Shown here: piece by piece, positions 17,802-27,391 of the stretch
Layout of the letters: each line of letters opens with the position of its first letter
Position numbering within the stretch: position 1 is the stretch's first letter
Source: [Actinobacillus] rossii
Lineage (GTDB): Bacteria; Pseudomonadota; Gammaproteobacteria; Enterobacterales; Pasteurellaceae
Assembly: GCA_900444965.1 (NCBI GenBank)
Contig: UFRQ01000003.1
Location: 124,001-188,000 of the forward strand
DNA length: 64,000 nucleotides
Direction of reading: 5' to 3'
Notes under the pieces: model-generated
What the model was told of the DNA's origin: nothing
Databases searched by the model: none
What the model saw: the letters and a program-made list of their open reading frames with translations, nothing else
Program-made: the position numbers and the translations under genes

Positions 17802-18479
17802 ATGGATAATCAATTAAGTCGATTACAACGCAAGATTGGGTATGAATTTTCTGATCTTACTTTACTGAAACAAGCACTAACACATCGAAGTGCGGCTAAA
17901 ATTCATAATGAACGTTTAGAATTCTTAGGCGATGCTATTCTAAACTTAACTATTGGTGAAGCCCTTTATCAACAATTCCCAAAATGTAATGAAGGTGAAT
18001 TAAGCCGTATGCGAGCAACACTTGTACGTGAGCAAACACTTGCAGAAATTGCTAAAGAATTCGAACTTGGTGACTATATGGCATTAGGTGCCGGAGAACT
18101 AAAAAGTGGTGGTTTCCGCCGAGCATCTATTTTAGCAGACTGTGTAGAAGCCGTTATTGGTGCAATGTCACTAGATAGTTCCTTGCCAAAAACGATGGAA
18201 ATTGTCCGCTCATGGTACACGGATTATCTTGCAAACATTATGCCTGGAGAAAACCAAAAAGATCCAAAAACACGCTTACAAGAATATTTACAAGGTAATC
18301 GCTTACCATTACCAAATTATAATGTTACGAATATTGACGGTGAAGCACATTGCCAAACGTTCACCGTTGAATGTACCGTGTCTAATATTGATCAAGTTTT
18401 CATAGGAATCGCCACCAGTCGCCGTAAAGCAGAACAAGCCGCGGCAGAACAAATTTTAAAAAAATTAGGTATTCAATGA
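17802..18479 (+). CDS. rnc: Ribonuclease III
   Basis: 225 residues. The signature [19 protein letters not shown] (about 38-56) carries the metal-binding Glu and Asp of the catalytic domain; a second acidic set DCVEAVIGA lies at about 114-122. The double-stranded RNA binding domain covers about 155-225 and ends with [17 protein letters not shown]. It processes rRNA precursors and structured mRNAs. It begins two bases after lepB and overlaps era by four bases, so translation of the three genes is coupled. Confidence 0.97.
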   Translation: MDNQLSRLQRKIGYEFSDLTLLKQALTHRSAAKIHNERLEFLGDAILNLTIGEALYQQFPKCNEGELSRMRATLVREQTLAEIAKEFELGDYMALGAGELKSGGFRRASILADCVEAVIGAMSLDSSLPKTMEIVRSWYTDYLANIMPGENQKDPKTRLQEYLQGNRLPLPNYNVTNIDGEAHCQTFTVECTVSNIDQVFIGIATSRRKAEQAAAEQILKKLGIQ

Positions 18480-19408
18480 CAGAAGAAATCTTAACAACAG
18501 AAGAAAATACAGAAGAAACTTACTGTGGTTTTATTGCTATCGTAGGTCGCCCCAATGTGGGAAAATCGACATTACTCAATAAAATCTTAGGACAGAAAAT
18601 TTCTATCACATCGCGCAAAGCGCAGACAACACGTCACCGTATAGTTGGGATTCACACTGAAGGCCCATATCAAGCTGTTTACGTAGATACGCCGGGATTA
18701 CATATTGAAGAAAAACGCGCGATCAACCGTTTAATGAACCGCGCAGCAAGTTCCGCAATCGGCGATGTGGATCTGATTATTTTTGTCGTAGATGGAACAC
18801 ATTGGAATGACGACGATGAAATGGTGTTGAATAAATTACGCCAAGCTAAAGCGCCTGTTGTATTAGCAATTAATAAAATCGACAACGTCAAAAATAAAGA
18901 TGAATTGCTCCCATTTATTAATGAAATCACTGCAAAATTCGATTTTAAAGAAATTGTGCCTATTTCTGCTCAACGTGGAAATAACGTTCATAATTTACAA
19001 AAAATCGTGCGTAATTCCTTGAAAAAAGGTCTCCACCATTTTCCAGAAGATTATGTTACCGACCGTTCACAACGTTTTATGGCATCAGAAATTATCCGTG
19101 AAAAATTAATGCGTTTTATGGGCGAAGAATTGCCTTATTCTGTGACAGTAGAAATTGAGCAGTTTAAACTGAATGAACGCGGCGTCTATGAAATCAATGG
19201 GCTAATTCTCGTTGAACGTGATGGACAGAAAAAAATGGTTATCGGTCATGGCGGACAAAAAATCAAAACAATTGGCACAGAAGCTCGCCAAGATATGGAA
19301 CGTTTATTTGATAACAAAGTTCACTTGGAACTTTGGGTAAAAGTTAAATCTGGTTGGGCGGATGACGAACGTGCATTACGCAGCCTTGGCTATATGGAAG
19401 ATTATTGA
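18476..19408 (+). CDS. era: GTPase Era
   Basis: 310 residues. GTPase motifs are G1 [10 protein letters not shown] (about 24-33), G3 DTPGLH (about 71-76) and G4 NKID (about 132-135). The C-terminal KH RNA-binding domain contains [20 protein letters not shown] (about 251-270). Era binds 16S rRNA and helps mature the 30S subunit, fitting its coupling to RNase III. The ATG overlaps the rnc stop (ATGA). A strong bidirectional terminator follows. Confidence 0.97.
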   Translation: MTEEILTTEENTEETYCGFIAIVGRPNVGKSTLLNKILGQKISITSRKAQTTRHRIVGIHTEGPYQAVYVDTPGLHIEEKRAINRLMNRAASSAIGDVDLIIFVVDGTHWNDDDEMVLNKLRQAKAPVVLAINKIDNVKNKDELLPFINEITAKFDFKEIVPISAQRGNNVHNLQKIVRNSLKKGLHHFPEDYVTDRSQRFMASEIIREKLMRFMGEELPYSVTVEIEQFKLNERGVYEINGLILVERDGQKKMVIGHGGQKIKTIGTEARQDMERLFDNKVHLELWVKVKSGWADDERALRSLGYMEDY

Positions 19409-19431
19409 TCACCAAAACTCAACATAAAATG

Positions 19432-19440
19432 ACCGCACTT
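19432..19440 (-). repeat. DNA uptake sequence
   Basis: Exact ACCGCACTT just past the era stop codon. Confidence 0.85.
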
Positions 19441-19465
19441 TAAGGATATTTTAAAAGTGTAATAA

Positions 19466-19504
19466 AAAACGGGCTAACTACTTCTTTGGTAGTTAGCCCG
19501 TTTT
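19466..19504. terminator. Bidirectional terminator between era and the ABC transporter operon
   Basis: A perfect 16-bp stem (19466-19481 with 19489-19504) with a CTTTCTTTG-type loop, A-rich on one side and T-rich on the other, located between convergent genes. Confidence 0.93.
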
Positions 19505-19523
19505 GTATACGTTATTCTATTAC

Positions 19524-20480
19524 CTATGCCCCTTTTTTACGGCGTTTTAAAGTATCGAGCAATACTGCCACAACAATAATGCCACCTTTTACAATTTGTT
19601 GCCAATATGGGTCAACACCCAACATATTCAACCCTTTGTTTGTTGTACCAATAATTAATGCACCGATAACACACATTGGAATCGTACCAAAACCACCACT
19701 TAATGATACACCACCAATTACTGCTGCAGCGATAGCATCTAACTCCCAAGCTAATCCATAAGATGGGTTACCTGCATAAGTACGAGCTGCTAATAAAGCC
19801 CCCGCTAGTCCTGACAATGCACCCGCAAAGGTATAAACAAGAATTAAAGTTTTAGTTGTGTTAATACCACAGATTTTAGCCGCATTTAAGTTACCACCCA
19901 CGGCATAAACATGGCGTCCAAAGGTTGAACGGCTTAATAAAATATGTGAGCAGATAACAATAATGATGTAAAGCATCACTAAACCTGGTAAGCCAAAGAT
20001 GCTAACATCAGAAATCCAAGTAAAAGCTTCTGATGAGGCATCAATTGGGCGACCATTAGAATAAAGTTGTGCCGCACCGCGCGCAATAATCATCATACCC
20101 AATGTTGCAATAAATGGCGGAATGCCACCAAGTGCGGTTAATCCTCCGTTAACTGCACCAAGAAATGCTCCAAGTGCTAATGAAATGGCAAAAGCAAGAA
20201 TAGCAGAACTTGCTGCATCACCTCCTGTGACAAACGAGGCTGCAACCACTGAGGTTAAAGCAACCATGGAACCTGATGATAAGTCAATCCCCGTGGTGAT
20301 AATCGCAAAAGTCACACCAATTGCGATAATACCAAACATGGAAACTTGTTCAATAATACTCCAAATCGTACGTGCAGAGAAGAAACCATCAATTGATGCA
20401 GATAATACTAGAAACAAGGCAATAAGGATAAACACCATTCCATATGCGTTGAGAATTTTTTTCAAAGTTGCTTGCGACAT
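19524..20480 (-). CDS. Sugar/inositol ABC transporter permease
   Basis: 318 residues from the ATG at 20480, which has GAGGT 7 bases upstream. An earlier in-frame start would overlap the preceding gene. A multi-spanning membrane protein of the RbsC/AraH class with GIIAIGVTFAIITTGIDLSSGSM-type text at the conserved third helix and GLAWELDAIAAAVIGGVSLSGG near 230-251, the typical permease loop. It forms the channel for the ATPase at 20518 and the binding protein at 22159. The neighbouring iol genes make inositol the most likely substrate; ribose or another sugar is the alternative. It is the last gene of the transporter operon. Confidence 0.88.
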   Translation of the reverse strand: MSQATLKKILNAYGMVFILIALFLVLSASIDGFFSARTIWSIIEQVSMFGIIAIGVTFAIITTGIDLSSGSMVALTSVVAASFVTGGDAASSAILAFAISLALGAFLGAVNGGLTALGGIPPFIATLGMMIIARGAAQLYSNGRPIDASSEAFTWISDVSIFGLPGLVMLYIIIVICSHILLSRSTFGRHVYAVGGNLNAAKICGINTTKTLILVYTFAGALSGLAGALLAARTYAGNPSYGLAWELDAIAAAVIGGVSLSGGFGTIPMCVIGALIIGTTNKGLNMLGVDPYWQQIVKGGIIVVAVLLDTLKRRKKGA

Positions 20481-20517
20481 AATACATACCTCATTTAAAC
20501 AATTTGATTGTCCTATT

Positions 20518-22032
20518 TTATTGAGCAAGCCCTGATGCTAGTGCTAATACTCGCTCTTGGGTTAATTCTTGATGTGGAATAATACCTACTTGATGTCCTT
20601 CATGCATGACCATAACGCGGTCGCTCATAGATAATAATTCCAACATATCAGAGGTGATCATAATGATCGTTTTACCTTGTTTAGATAATTCAACCATTAA
20701 TTTATAAAGCTCTGCTTTTGCACCAACATCAATCCCTTTTGTTGGCTCATCTAAGATAAGAATATCGGGCTCAAGTAATAACCAACGTGCTAACAAGACC
20801 TTTTGTTGATTACCGCCTGAAAGGTTATTGGTGATAACTTCCACATTTGGTGCTTTGATTTTGAGCTTATCTTTTTGCTCATTAGCAGTTTTTTGCGATT
20901 TAGTTACAGAAACCAAGAAATTCTCTAAATAAGGTGACATTTCTGGCATAATCATATTGTCAGTGATACTTAAATTTAAGAATAACCCTGTCAATTTACG
21001 ATCTTCTGTCACAAAACCAATTTTATATTTCATCGCATCTAATGGATTGTGAATTTCTACTTTTTCGCCACGAATATAAATTTCCCCACTATCCGCTGGT
21101 TTATAACCAAAAAGACTTTCAACGATTTCAGAACGACCTGCACCAACTAAGCCGGCAATACCAAAAATTTCTCCCTTACGCACACTAAAGCTAACATTTT
21201 GATATTTACCTGCTCGGCTAAAATTTTTTATTTCTAATGCAATTTCATCAGAGAGTTCAAAGCGTTCTCGTTGGAACATTTCCGACATATCGCGTCCAAC
21301 CATCATCGAGATCAGCTCTTCTTTGCTCACTTCCGCGGTGGGTTTGGTACCAACGTATTGACCATCGCGAATCACCGTAATCTCATCTGAAACTTTAAAT
21401 ACCTCATCTAATTTGTGCGAAATAAAGATAATCGCAATGCCACGTGCTTTTACGGTATCAATAATTCTATAGAGTTGTTCCACTTCTCTTTCCGTAAGTG
21501 CGGTCGTTGGTTCGTCCATAATGATAATTTTGGCATCATTAGAAACTGCGGTTGCAATGGCAACTAATTGCGCCTTGGCAACAGAAACATCAGACATCTT
21601 CGCTGTCACATCCATTGGCACGCCAAGATCTTTAAGAATTTCTTCGGCCTTACGATCCATTTCTTTTTGATTAAGGAAAAAACCGCCTTGTGTAATTTCA
21701 CGTCCAAGATAAAAATTATCAGCAATCGTTAAATTCGTGGCCGGGGAAATTTCTTGTGGCACCATGGTTAAGCCACTACGAATAGCGTCAATTGGACGAC
21801 TTGGTTTGAAAGGTTTGTCGTCAAGAATTAATTCACCACCATCATCGGGAATATAAATACCATAAAGCACTTTCATTAATGTTGATTTACCCGCGCCATT
21901 TTCTCCCATCAGCGCGTGCACGCTCCCACGTTTTACCTTTAAATTAATTCCATCTAATGCTTTTACCCCTGGAAATGTTTTAGAAACATTTCGCATTTCA
22001 AGAATGTATGGAGAACGATTTAAATCCGTCAT
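20518..22032 (-). CDS. Sugar/inositol ABC transporter ATP-binding protein (two cassettes)
   Basis: 504 residues in the RbsA/MglA layout with two ABC cassettes. First half: Walker A MGENGAGKSTLMK (about 43-55), a degenerate signature VSVAKAQLVAIA and Walker B IIIMDEPTTALTE. Second half: an atypical nucleotide loop GLVGAGRSEIVESLFG (about 290-305), the intact signature LSGGNQQKVLLARWLL (about 407-422) and LDEPTKGIDVGAKAELY. It energises uptake through the permease downstream. It follows the binding-protein gene after 126 bases that contain a hairpin. Confidence 0.9.
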   Translation of the reverse strand: MTDLNRSPYILEMRNVSKTFPGVKALDGINLKVKRGSVHALMGENGAGKSTLMKVLYGIYIPDDGGELILDDKPFKPSRPIDAIRSGLTMVPQEISPATNLTIADNFYLGREITQGGFFLNQKEMDRKAEEILKDLGVPMDVTAKMSDVSVAKAQLVAIATAVSNDAKIIIMDEPTTALTEREVEQLYRIIDTVKARGIAIIFISHKLDEVFKVSDEITVIRDGQYVGTKPTAEVSKEELISMMVGRDMSEMFQRERFELSDEIALEIKNFSRAGKYQNVSFSVRKGEIFGIAGLVGAGRSEIVESLFGYKPADSGEIYIRGEKVEIHNPLDAMKYKIGFVTEDRKLTGLFLNLSITDNMIMPEMSPYLENFLVSVTKSQKTANEQKDKLKIKAPNVEVITNNLSGGNQQKVLLARWLLLEPDILILDEPTKGIDVGAKAELYKLMVELSKQGKTIIMITSDMLELLSMSDRVMVMHEGHQVGIIPHQELTQERVLALASGLAQ

Positions 22033-22122
22033 TGAGAACTCCTTAACTCTAGCTAAAACTACAGCATTATTATGCTTCTAGTTTTGGTTTGAGTTTAAAT
22101 ACAATCGGTTAGGTATTGAAAG

Positions 22123-22149
22123 TTGGGCAACACAAATTGCGTTGCCCAA
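22123..22149 (-). terminator. Hairpin after the binding-protein gene
   Basis: TTGGGCAAC (22123-22131) and GTTGCCCAA (22141-22149) form a perfect 9-bp stem just after the binding-protein stop. There is no strong T-run, so it probably lowers rather than ends transcription into the ATPase and permease genes, or protects the upstream message, as is common for binding-protein operons. Confidence 0.65.
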
Positions 22150-22158
22150 AATAAAAGA

Positions 22159-23094
22159 CTATTTATATTTCGCTTGATATTTTTCTTTATCTGCTGGTAC
22201 AACAAGCTCAAATGGAACCCAATTCACATGCTCCACTTTCTCACCTTTTGCGGCTTTATATGCAATTTCAGCACCTGTATAGCCTTGACCTTGAGCTGAT
22301 TGGAACACAGTGGCATCTAAACCCTTACCTAAGAATTCAAGGGCATCAGGTGTTGCATCAACACCTACGATAAGCACATCTTCATCTTTAAGTCCGAGTT
22401 TTTTGGTTGCAAGATAAGCACCAATTGCCATTTCGTCATTGTTGCTGACAATGACATTGATTTTTTTGTTTGCCGCAAGAACATTCTCAGCAATAGTTTG
22501 ACCTCTATCGCGTTCCCATTTACCTTCTTGTTCTGACGAAAGTTTGGTATTTTTATGTTGTGCAAAGATCTCTTTAACCCCTTCGGTACGTTTCGTTGCA
22601 GCATCTTGTCCTAAAACGCCCATTAATACGAGAGCTTCAGCATCTTTGCCATTCAATGTATTCACAACATAATCAGCTTGAATACGCCCTGCTTCAATTT
22701 CATCTGAACCCACGTAGCTGGTGACTAATTTCATATCTTCATCATTTGGTTTACGATTCATGACAATAAGCGGAATGTTGGCTTTTTTCGCTAAACGACC
22801 AATTTTTTTCACAATTGTAGGATCCGTTGGAACCACTAATAGCGCATCGACTTTTTCATGAATAAAGTTTTCTACTTGGCTGAGTTGTTTCTCTGGATCC
22901 GCATTTGCGTCAGTTAATTTGATTTCAACATCATCATGTTTAGCATCAAAATCACGCAAAGAATCTTGTAAATAAGTTTGCCATTTATCAGCAAAAGAGA
23001 CCATTGGTGCGCCGATAACGATATTTTTCGCCATCGCAACCTGTGAAGTTAATAAGAGACTACCGCATAACATCGCTAATAATGTCTTTTTCAT
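22159..23094 (-). CDS. Periplasmic sugar/inositol-binding protein
   Basis: 311 residues from the ATG at 23094 (AGGAG 7 bases upstream); the longer open frame begins without a signal. The signal peptide MKKTLLAMLCGSLLLTSQVAMA is followed by KNIVIGAPMVSFADKWQTYL, the start of a type I periplasmic binding fold. SQVENFIHEKVDALLVVPTDP and VGVDATPDALEFLGKG are the usual ligand-cleft and hinge regions of the RbsB/inositol-binding group. Together with the ATPase and permease it forms a complete high-affinity importer, probably for inositol given the adjacent iol genes. Confidence 0.88.
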   Translation of the reverse strand: MKKTLLAMLCGSLLLTSQVAMAKNIVIGAPMVSFADKWQTYLQDSLRDFDAKHDDVEIKLTDANADPEKQLSQVENFIHEKVDALLVVPTDPTIVKKIGRLAKKANIPLIVMNRKPNDEDMKLVTSYVGSDEIEAGRIQADYVVNTLNGKDAEALVLMGVLGQDAATKRTEGVKEIFAQHKNTKLSSEQEGKWERDRGQTIAENVLAANKKINVIVSNNDEMAIGAYLATKKLGLKDEDVLIVGVDATPDALEFLGKGLDATVFQSAQGQGYTGAEIAYKAAKGEKVEHVNWVPFELVVPADKEKYQAKYK

Positions 23095-23255
23095 AACGCT
23101 ACTCCTAGGAGATTGAGTGTTAATCACATGCAGAAATACGGCTATATTGCACAAAATAATTTGCGAATATAAATTTCAATATTAAGATAATTTGAAACAA
23201 ATCATCTAATATTATGTATATCACTCGGCAAATATATCTGCAATGATAATGTTAC

Positions 23256-23279
23256 AAATTTGTGAAGTAGATCGTATTT
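23256..23279. promoter_or_regulatory. Possible CRP site upstream of the binding-protein gene
   Basis: AAATTTGTGAAGTAGATCGTATTT keeps the AAATTTGTGA half and the TAGATC centre of the CRP consensus, with a weaker right half. It lies in the 302-base gap upstream of the binding-protein gene (minus strand). The rest of that gap is AT-rich, with only the hairpin at 23358-23376 standing out. Confidence 0.45.
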
Positions 23280-23357
23280 TTATAGAAGATTTAATTCATT
23301 GAATTGGATTTTGAAACAATATGTCTTAAAAACGGAGAGTGTCATAGACAAAATTAA

Positions 23358-23376
23358 GGCGGATATCAAATCCGCC
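23358..23376 (-). terminator. Hairpin after the inositol-dehydrogenase-like gene
   Basis: GGCGGAT and ATCCGCC pair around ATCAA about 20 bases past the stop at 23397. On the minus strand a modest TTAATTTTG tail follows. Confidence 0.65.
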
Positions 23377-23396
23377 CTAATAATAATTGATAACAA

Positions 23397-24533
23397 TCAA
23401 GCAATGCTTTTCACATCTACCCAACGTTTCTCATGACAAGAAAGAGCTATCGCATCAAGCACGCGTGAAACTTTAAACCCTTCTTCAAAATCAGGGTACA
23501 TCTTTTGATTATTAGCAACGCCATTCACCAAATCTCGAATTTCTACGGTTTTTTGATCGTTAAAGCCGATGCCATGCCCTGCACTGACGCAGAAATTTTT
23601 ATAATCAGGATGTAACGGTCCTGTCAAAATAGTTTTGAAACCTTGGCGAGCAGGATCATCACTATGAATATAGAGTTTCAATTCTGCCATTCGCTCTTGT
23701 GTATAGGTTATCGTGCCTTTTGTACCTGTAATCACATAGCTTAGCCCCATTTTACGTCCACTGGCAATTCGGGAGGTTTCAATGGTTCCCATACAACCAT
23801 TTTCAAAGCGTAAAAGTGCGGTCGCTTGATCTTCATTTTCCACAGGAAGATATTCTGCCAAATTCTGTGGATTTCGGCGTTCTTTAATAACCGTTTGCAT
23901 ATCACCAATGACGGACGAAATATCTTGTCCCACAAGATATTGCGCCATTTGCACAATATGCGCACCTAAATCGCCCAAAGTGCCCAAACCTGCTTTAGCT
24001 TTGACACAATGCCAATCTAAAGGCGCATCTGCACTCGCGAGATAATCTTCATTATGCGTGCCATAAAAATGAATCACTTCACCGATTTCACCACGTTCAA
24101 TAATTTCTCTCGCAAGCTGTGTAGTTGGATTCTTAATGTAATTAAATCCGACTAAAGTTTTTACGTCTGCTTTTTGTGCTTCTTCATACATAGCTTTGGC
24201 ATCTGCAGAAGTTAATGCCAAAGGTTTTTCTGAATATACCGTTTTACCATGACGAATGGCTTCTAAGGCGATTTCTTTGTGTAAAAAATTAGGGGTACAA
24301 ATATCAACTACATCCACATTTGGATCGCTCACCACATTACGCCAATCACCCGTCGAACGTTTAAAACCAAATTCTTTAGCTTTTTGGCTGGCAAGTTCTG
24401 GCGTAATTTCGGCTAAAAACTCAAGTTCTAAATTACCATCTAAGTTAAAGACTGTCGGCGCTTGGGCATAAGCAATGGCATGACAACGACCAATATAACC
24501 TGTTCCAATTAAACCTATTCTGACTTTTTTCAT
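23397..24533 (-). CDS. Gfo/Idh/MocA-family dehydrogenase, inositol dehydrogenase-like
   Basis: 378 residues from the ATG at 24533, which has GAGGTGG 5 bases upstream; a GTG three codons earlier lies within that site. The N-terminus VRIGLIGTGYIGRCHAIAYA (about 3-22) is the NAD-binding Rossmann loop, and SEKPLALTSADAK (about 96-108) holds the conserved EKP Lys. The second domain contains the GDLGAHIVQMAQYLVG (about 189-204) region with the His of the catalytic site. It probably oxidises myo- or scyllo-inositol or a derivative to the ketone. The length is larger than classic IolG (about 340), so it may be an IolW/IolX-like or ketose-linked enzyme. It is 18 bases downstream of iolB. Confidence 0.85.
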   Translation of the reverse strand: MKKVRIGLIGTGYIGRCHAIAYAQAPTVFNLDGNLELEFLAEITPELASQKAKEFGFKRSTGDWRNVVSDPNVDVVDICTPNFLHKEIALEAIRHGKTVYSEKPLALTSADAKAMYEEAQKADVKTLVGFNYIKNPTTQLAREIIERGEIGEVIHFYGTHNEDYLASADAPLDWHCVKAKAGLGTLGDLGAHIVQMAQYLVGQDISSVIGDMQTVIKERRNPQNLAEYLPVENEDQATALLRFENGCMGTIETSRIASGRKMGLSYVITGTKGTITYTQERMAELKLYIHSDDPARQGFKTILTGPLHPDYKNFCVSAGHGIGFNDQKTVEIRDLVNGVANNQKMYPDFEEGFKVSRVLDAIALSCHEKRWVDVKSIA

Positions 24534-24551
24534 TTTGACCACCTCTATTGA

Positions 24552-25385
24552 TTACTCACCAAACTTGTCCGCATATTCTTGAGAATTAACCCAGAAATGA
24601 TCTTGCTCCCAAGTAAATTTCCATTGACGAACGGGACCTGCCATTACATTTAAGTAGTAATTATCATAGCCTGCGATAGTCGCAACAGGATGATAGCCTT
24701 TTGGCACTTGAACCACATCGCCATCATAGACTGCCATACATTCATCTAAAGTGCGGTCATCTGTATAAACTCTTTGTAAAGCAAAACCTTGAGCTGGCAA
24801 GAAACGGTGATAATAGGTTTCTTCCAAATAGGTTTCGGTTTCACTATTTTTATTATCATGCTTATGGCTTGGATAAGAACTGGTATTGCCTTCATTTGTA
24901 AAGACTTCAACGACCAATAACGCATCCGCTGGTTCGGTTTCAGGCAAAATATTATGAACCAAGCGTTTATTATTACCAAAGCCTCGAGTCACTACCCCCA
25001 CATCTTCGGGGCGAATCACACGAACAGGCAAGTTCCCTTGGCTTGGTGCACGACAAACTGCCAATTCAAGATACGTATTGGCAATAATTTTAGCGGTTTT
25101 ATCATGGGGAACATAAACAGAGTAAGGCGGAATTTTTTCAAAGGGTGAATGACGATTTCCTAGATTTTCAAAAGTGGTGTCGTCAATAGAAATAGTGGCA
25201 TAGCCAGACATAAGAACAAAACAAGCTTCGGTATTTTCAGTATTAAAATCGAGAGTTTGCCCCTTTTCCAAATGATACATTTCAAAGCCAACATATTCCC
25301 ATTTAGCACTTTCGGGAGTAATTTTCTGAACTTCACCATTTGGTTTTGGTGCTTGTTTACCTGATTTAGACAATAAATAGCTCAT
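24552..25385 (-). CDS. iolB: 5-deoxy-glucuronate isomerase
   Basis: 277 residues, full length for IolB, a metal-dependent double cupin. It isomerises 5-deoxy-D-glucuronate to 2-deoxy-5-keto-gluconate in inositol breakdown. Visible are the family text FVLMSGYATISID, the second cupin's YPSHKHDNKNSETETYLEETYYHRF (about 168-192, His and Glu metal ligands) and the late GYHPVATIAGYDNYYLNVMAGP (about 231-252). It is the first gene of a minus-strand unit with the dehydrogenase and diverges from iolA across a 220-base regulatory gap. A USS is inside (24749). Confidence 0.95.
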   Translation of the reverse strand: MSYLLSKSGKQAPKPNGEVQKITPESAKWEYVGFEMYHLEKGQTLDFNTENTEACFVLMSGYATISIDDTTFENLGNRHSPFEKIPPYSVYVPHDKTAKIIANTYLELAVCRAPSQGNLPVRVIRPEDVGVVTRGFGNNKRLVHNILPETEPADALLVVEVFTNEGNTSSYPSHKHDNKNSETETYLEETYYHRFLPAQGFALQRVYTDDRTLDECMAVYDGDVVQVPKGYHPVATIAGYDNYYLNVMAGPVRQWKFTWEQDHFWVNSQEYADKFGE

Positions 25386-25468
25386 ACATTTCTCCTATAA
25401 AGAAAAATCAGTTTGCCTTTGCAATAATACGCTTTTAACTAAAATCTGCTATAACATTTTTTTAAAAA

Positions 25469-25484
25469 TCAGACATAGATCACA
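25469..25484. promoter_or_regulatory. Possible CRP site in the iolB-iolA divergent region
   Basis: TCAGAcatagaTCACA has a perfect TCACA half and a 3-of-5 match in the other half of the CRP palindrome TGTGA-N6-TCACA. It lies midway between the two divergent starts. No inositol regulator gene is visible in the window. Confidence 0.4.
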
Positions 25485-25605
25485 AAATGAAATATTTATT
25501 TTATTTTTAAGATAAAATGAATTGAATTTTTTGATTTTATGCCTATGCTATACAAAGGCAGATTGCTGTACGATGAGATGATTTATTTTATATAAGGAGT
25601 CAAGA

Positions 25606-27117
25606 ATGGAAACCGTTTATAACTTTATTAATGGCAAACAAGTACCGAGTAAAGGCACTGAAATTCATCCAATTTACAACCCAGCGACAGGTCAACAAAT
25701 TCGTCAAGTGGTCATGAGTACACCAGAAGAAGTCCACGCAGCCATCGATGTGGCACAAGCGGCGTTTCCTGAATGGTCAGCCACACCACCACTCCGCCGT
25801 GCTCGCGTATTATTTAAGTTTAAAGAGCTTTTAGAACGTGATTGGGACAAACTGGCTGCCTTAATTACAGAAGAACATGGCAAAACATTCTCGGATGCAC
25901 AAGGTGAACTTCAACGCGGTTTAGAAGTTGTTGAATTTGCATGTGGCATTCCTCACTTACAAAAAGGTGAATTTTCAGAACAAGTGGGACGCGGTATTGA
26001 TGTGCATTCAACCATGCAACCATTAGGTGTAACTATTGGTATTACACCATTCAACTTCCCTGCAATGGTACCAATGTGGATGTTCCCAGTCGCATTGGCT
26101 TGCGGTAATACATTTATCTTAAAACCCGCAAAAGCGGACCCTAGTTTATCAATTCGTCTAGCAGAGTTATTAAAAGAAGCCGGATTACCAGACGGCGTAT
26201 TCAATGTCGTACATGGTGGTCGACGCGATAATGAAATTTTATTACAAGATCCACGTGTTAAAGCCGCCAGTTTTGTAGGTTCAACACCCGCCGCGAAAAG
26301 TGTGTATACCGTTGGCTCAGCTCATGGTAAGCGTGTTCAGGCATTAGGTGCTGCGAAGAACTTTGCTTTAATTATGCCTGATGCAGATATTGAATTTACT
26401 GCGAATGCACTATTAGGCGCGGCATATGGGGCAGCGGGTGAACGTTGTATGGCTCTTGCTTTAGCGGTGACTATTGATGATAGCACTGCTGATAAATTGG
26501 TAGAATCATTAATTCCAAAAGTAAAAGCACTTCGCTTTGGCCCTGGTATGACACCAGAAGGTGAAAAAGAAATGGATTTCGGTCCATTAATTACCCAAGA
26601 TCATTTAAATAAAGTCACAGGCTACATTGATCAGGGCGTAAAAGAAGGCGCAGAGTTATTAGTAGATGGTCGAGGTAAAAAACCTGCTGGCGCAGAAAAT
26701 GGTTTCTTCATTGGCGGTACATTGTTTGATAAAGTAACCAAAGAAATGGTGATTTACCAAGAAGAAATTTTTGGTCCAGTATTAGGTATTGTTCGCGCCC
26801 ATAGCTTCGAAGAAGCGATGGAAATGATTAACAACCACCCTTACGGTAACGGTACAGCCATCTTTACTGCAGATGGTGGCGCAGCACGTGAATTTACCAG
26901 CCGTGTTCAAGTCGGTATGGTTGGTGTTAACGTACCTGTTCCTGTTCCAATTGCATACCATTGTTTTGGCGGTTGGAAAGATTCTGCATATACAACGTTG
27001 AATGCATACGGTCCAGACTCTGTCCGTTTCTACACAAAAATGAAAACCATTACAACACGTTGGCCGAGCCGTGCCGTCTTAGAGGGTGGCGCATCGTTTA
27101 GTATGCCAACCATGTAA
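25606..27117 (+). CDS. iolA: Methylmalonate-semialdehyde dehydrogenase (CoA-acylating)
   Basis: 503 residues of the aldehyde dehydrogenase superfamily, MmsA/IolA group. It converts malonate semialdehyde (end of the inositol route) to acetyl-CoA, or methylmalonate semialdehyde to propionyl-CoA, with NAD and CoA. ITPFNFPAMVPMWMFPVALA (about 147-166) is the NAD-binding start, GSTPAAKSVYTVGSAHGKRVQ lies at about 226-246, and the catalytic Cys is in GAAGERCMALALAV (about 279-292). AAGGAG precedes the ATG. A clear terminator follows. It is expressed divergently from iolB. Confidence 0.95.
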   Translation: METVYNFINGKQVPSKGTEIHPIYNPATGQQIRQVVMSTPEEVHAAIDVAQAAFPEWSATPPLRRARVLFKFKELLERDWDKLAALITEEHGKTFSDAQGELQRGLEVVEFACGIPHLQKGEFSEQVGRGIDVHSTMQPLGVTIGITPFNFPAMVPMWMFPVALACGNTFILKPAKADPSLSIRLAELLKEAGLPDGVFNVVHGGRRDNEILLQDPRVKAASFVGSTPAAKSVYTVGSAHGKRVQALGAAKNFALIMPDADIEFTANALLGAAYGAAGERCMALALAVTIDDSTADKLVESLIPKVKALRFGPGMTPEGEKEMDFGPLITQDHLNKVTGYIDQGVKEGAELLVDGRGKKPAGAENGFFIGGTLFDKVTKEMVIYQEEIFGPVLGIVRAHSFEEAMEMINNHPYGNGTAIFTADGGAAREFTSRVQVGMVGVNVPVPVPIAYHCFGGWKDSAYTTLNAYGPDSVRFYTKMKTITTRWPSRAVLEGGASFSMPTM

Positions 27118-27140
27118 AAATTGATTCATTTTCTACAATA

Positions 27141-27172
27141 AAAGAAGGGAGCAATTTGCTCTCTTCTTTTTT
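27141..27172 (+). terminator. Intrinsic terminator of iolA
   Basis: AAAGAAGGGAGCAA pairs with TTGCTCTCTTCTTT and is followed by TTTTT. Confidence 0.9.
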
Positions 27173-27229
27173 ATATTTGAGACAAAATAGTGTAGAATCC
27201 CAATTATATTTTCTTACCTGGAATTCATC

Positions 27230-27382
27230 ATGAAAAAACACATTTCTCTTGTATTTTTGAGTGCACTTTGTAGCTTACTTACTGCTTGTGGCGTAAAAGG
27301 TCCACTCTACTTTCCTGCACAAGAAACACAACAAAAACAACCACAACAAGAACAACAAACAAACCAAACACAACAAAAATAG
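27230..27382 (+). CDS. lptM: Small lipoprotein LptM (YifL)
   Basis: 50 residues. A lipoprotein signal peptide ends in LLTAC, giving Cys20 as the lipid-modified residue, followed directly by GVKGPLYFP, the conserved LptM/YifL text. The remaining 20 residues are almost all Gln, Lys, Asn and Thr, an extended tail. In E. coli LptM assists oxidative folding of LptD in the outer-membrane LPS transporter. The gene lies 9 bases upstream of lysA, the conserved lptM-lysA arrangement. Confidence 0.88.
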   Translation: MKKHISLVFLSALCSLLTACGVKGPLYFPAQETQQKQPQQEQQTNQTQQK

Positions 27383-27391
27383 GATAATCTT

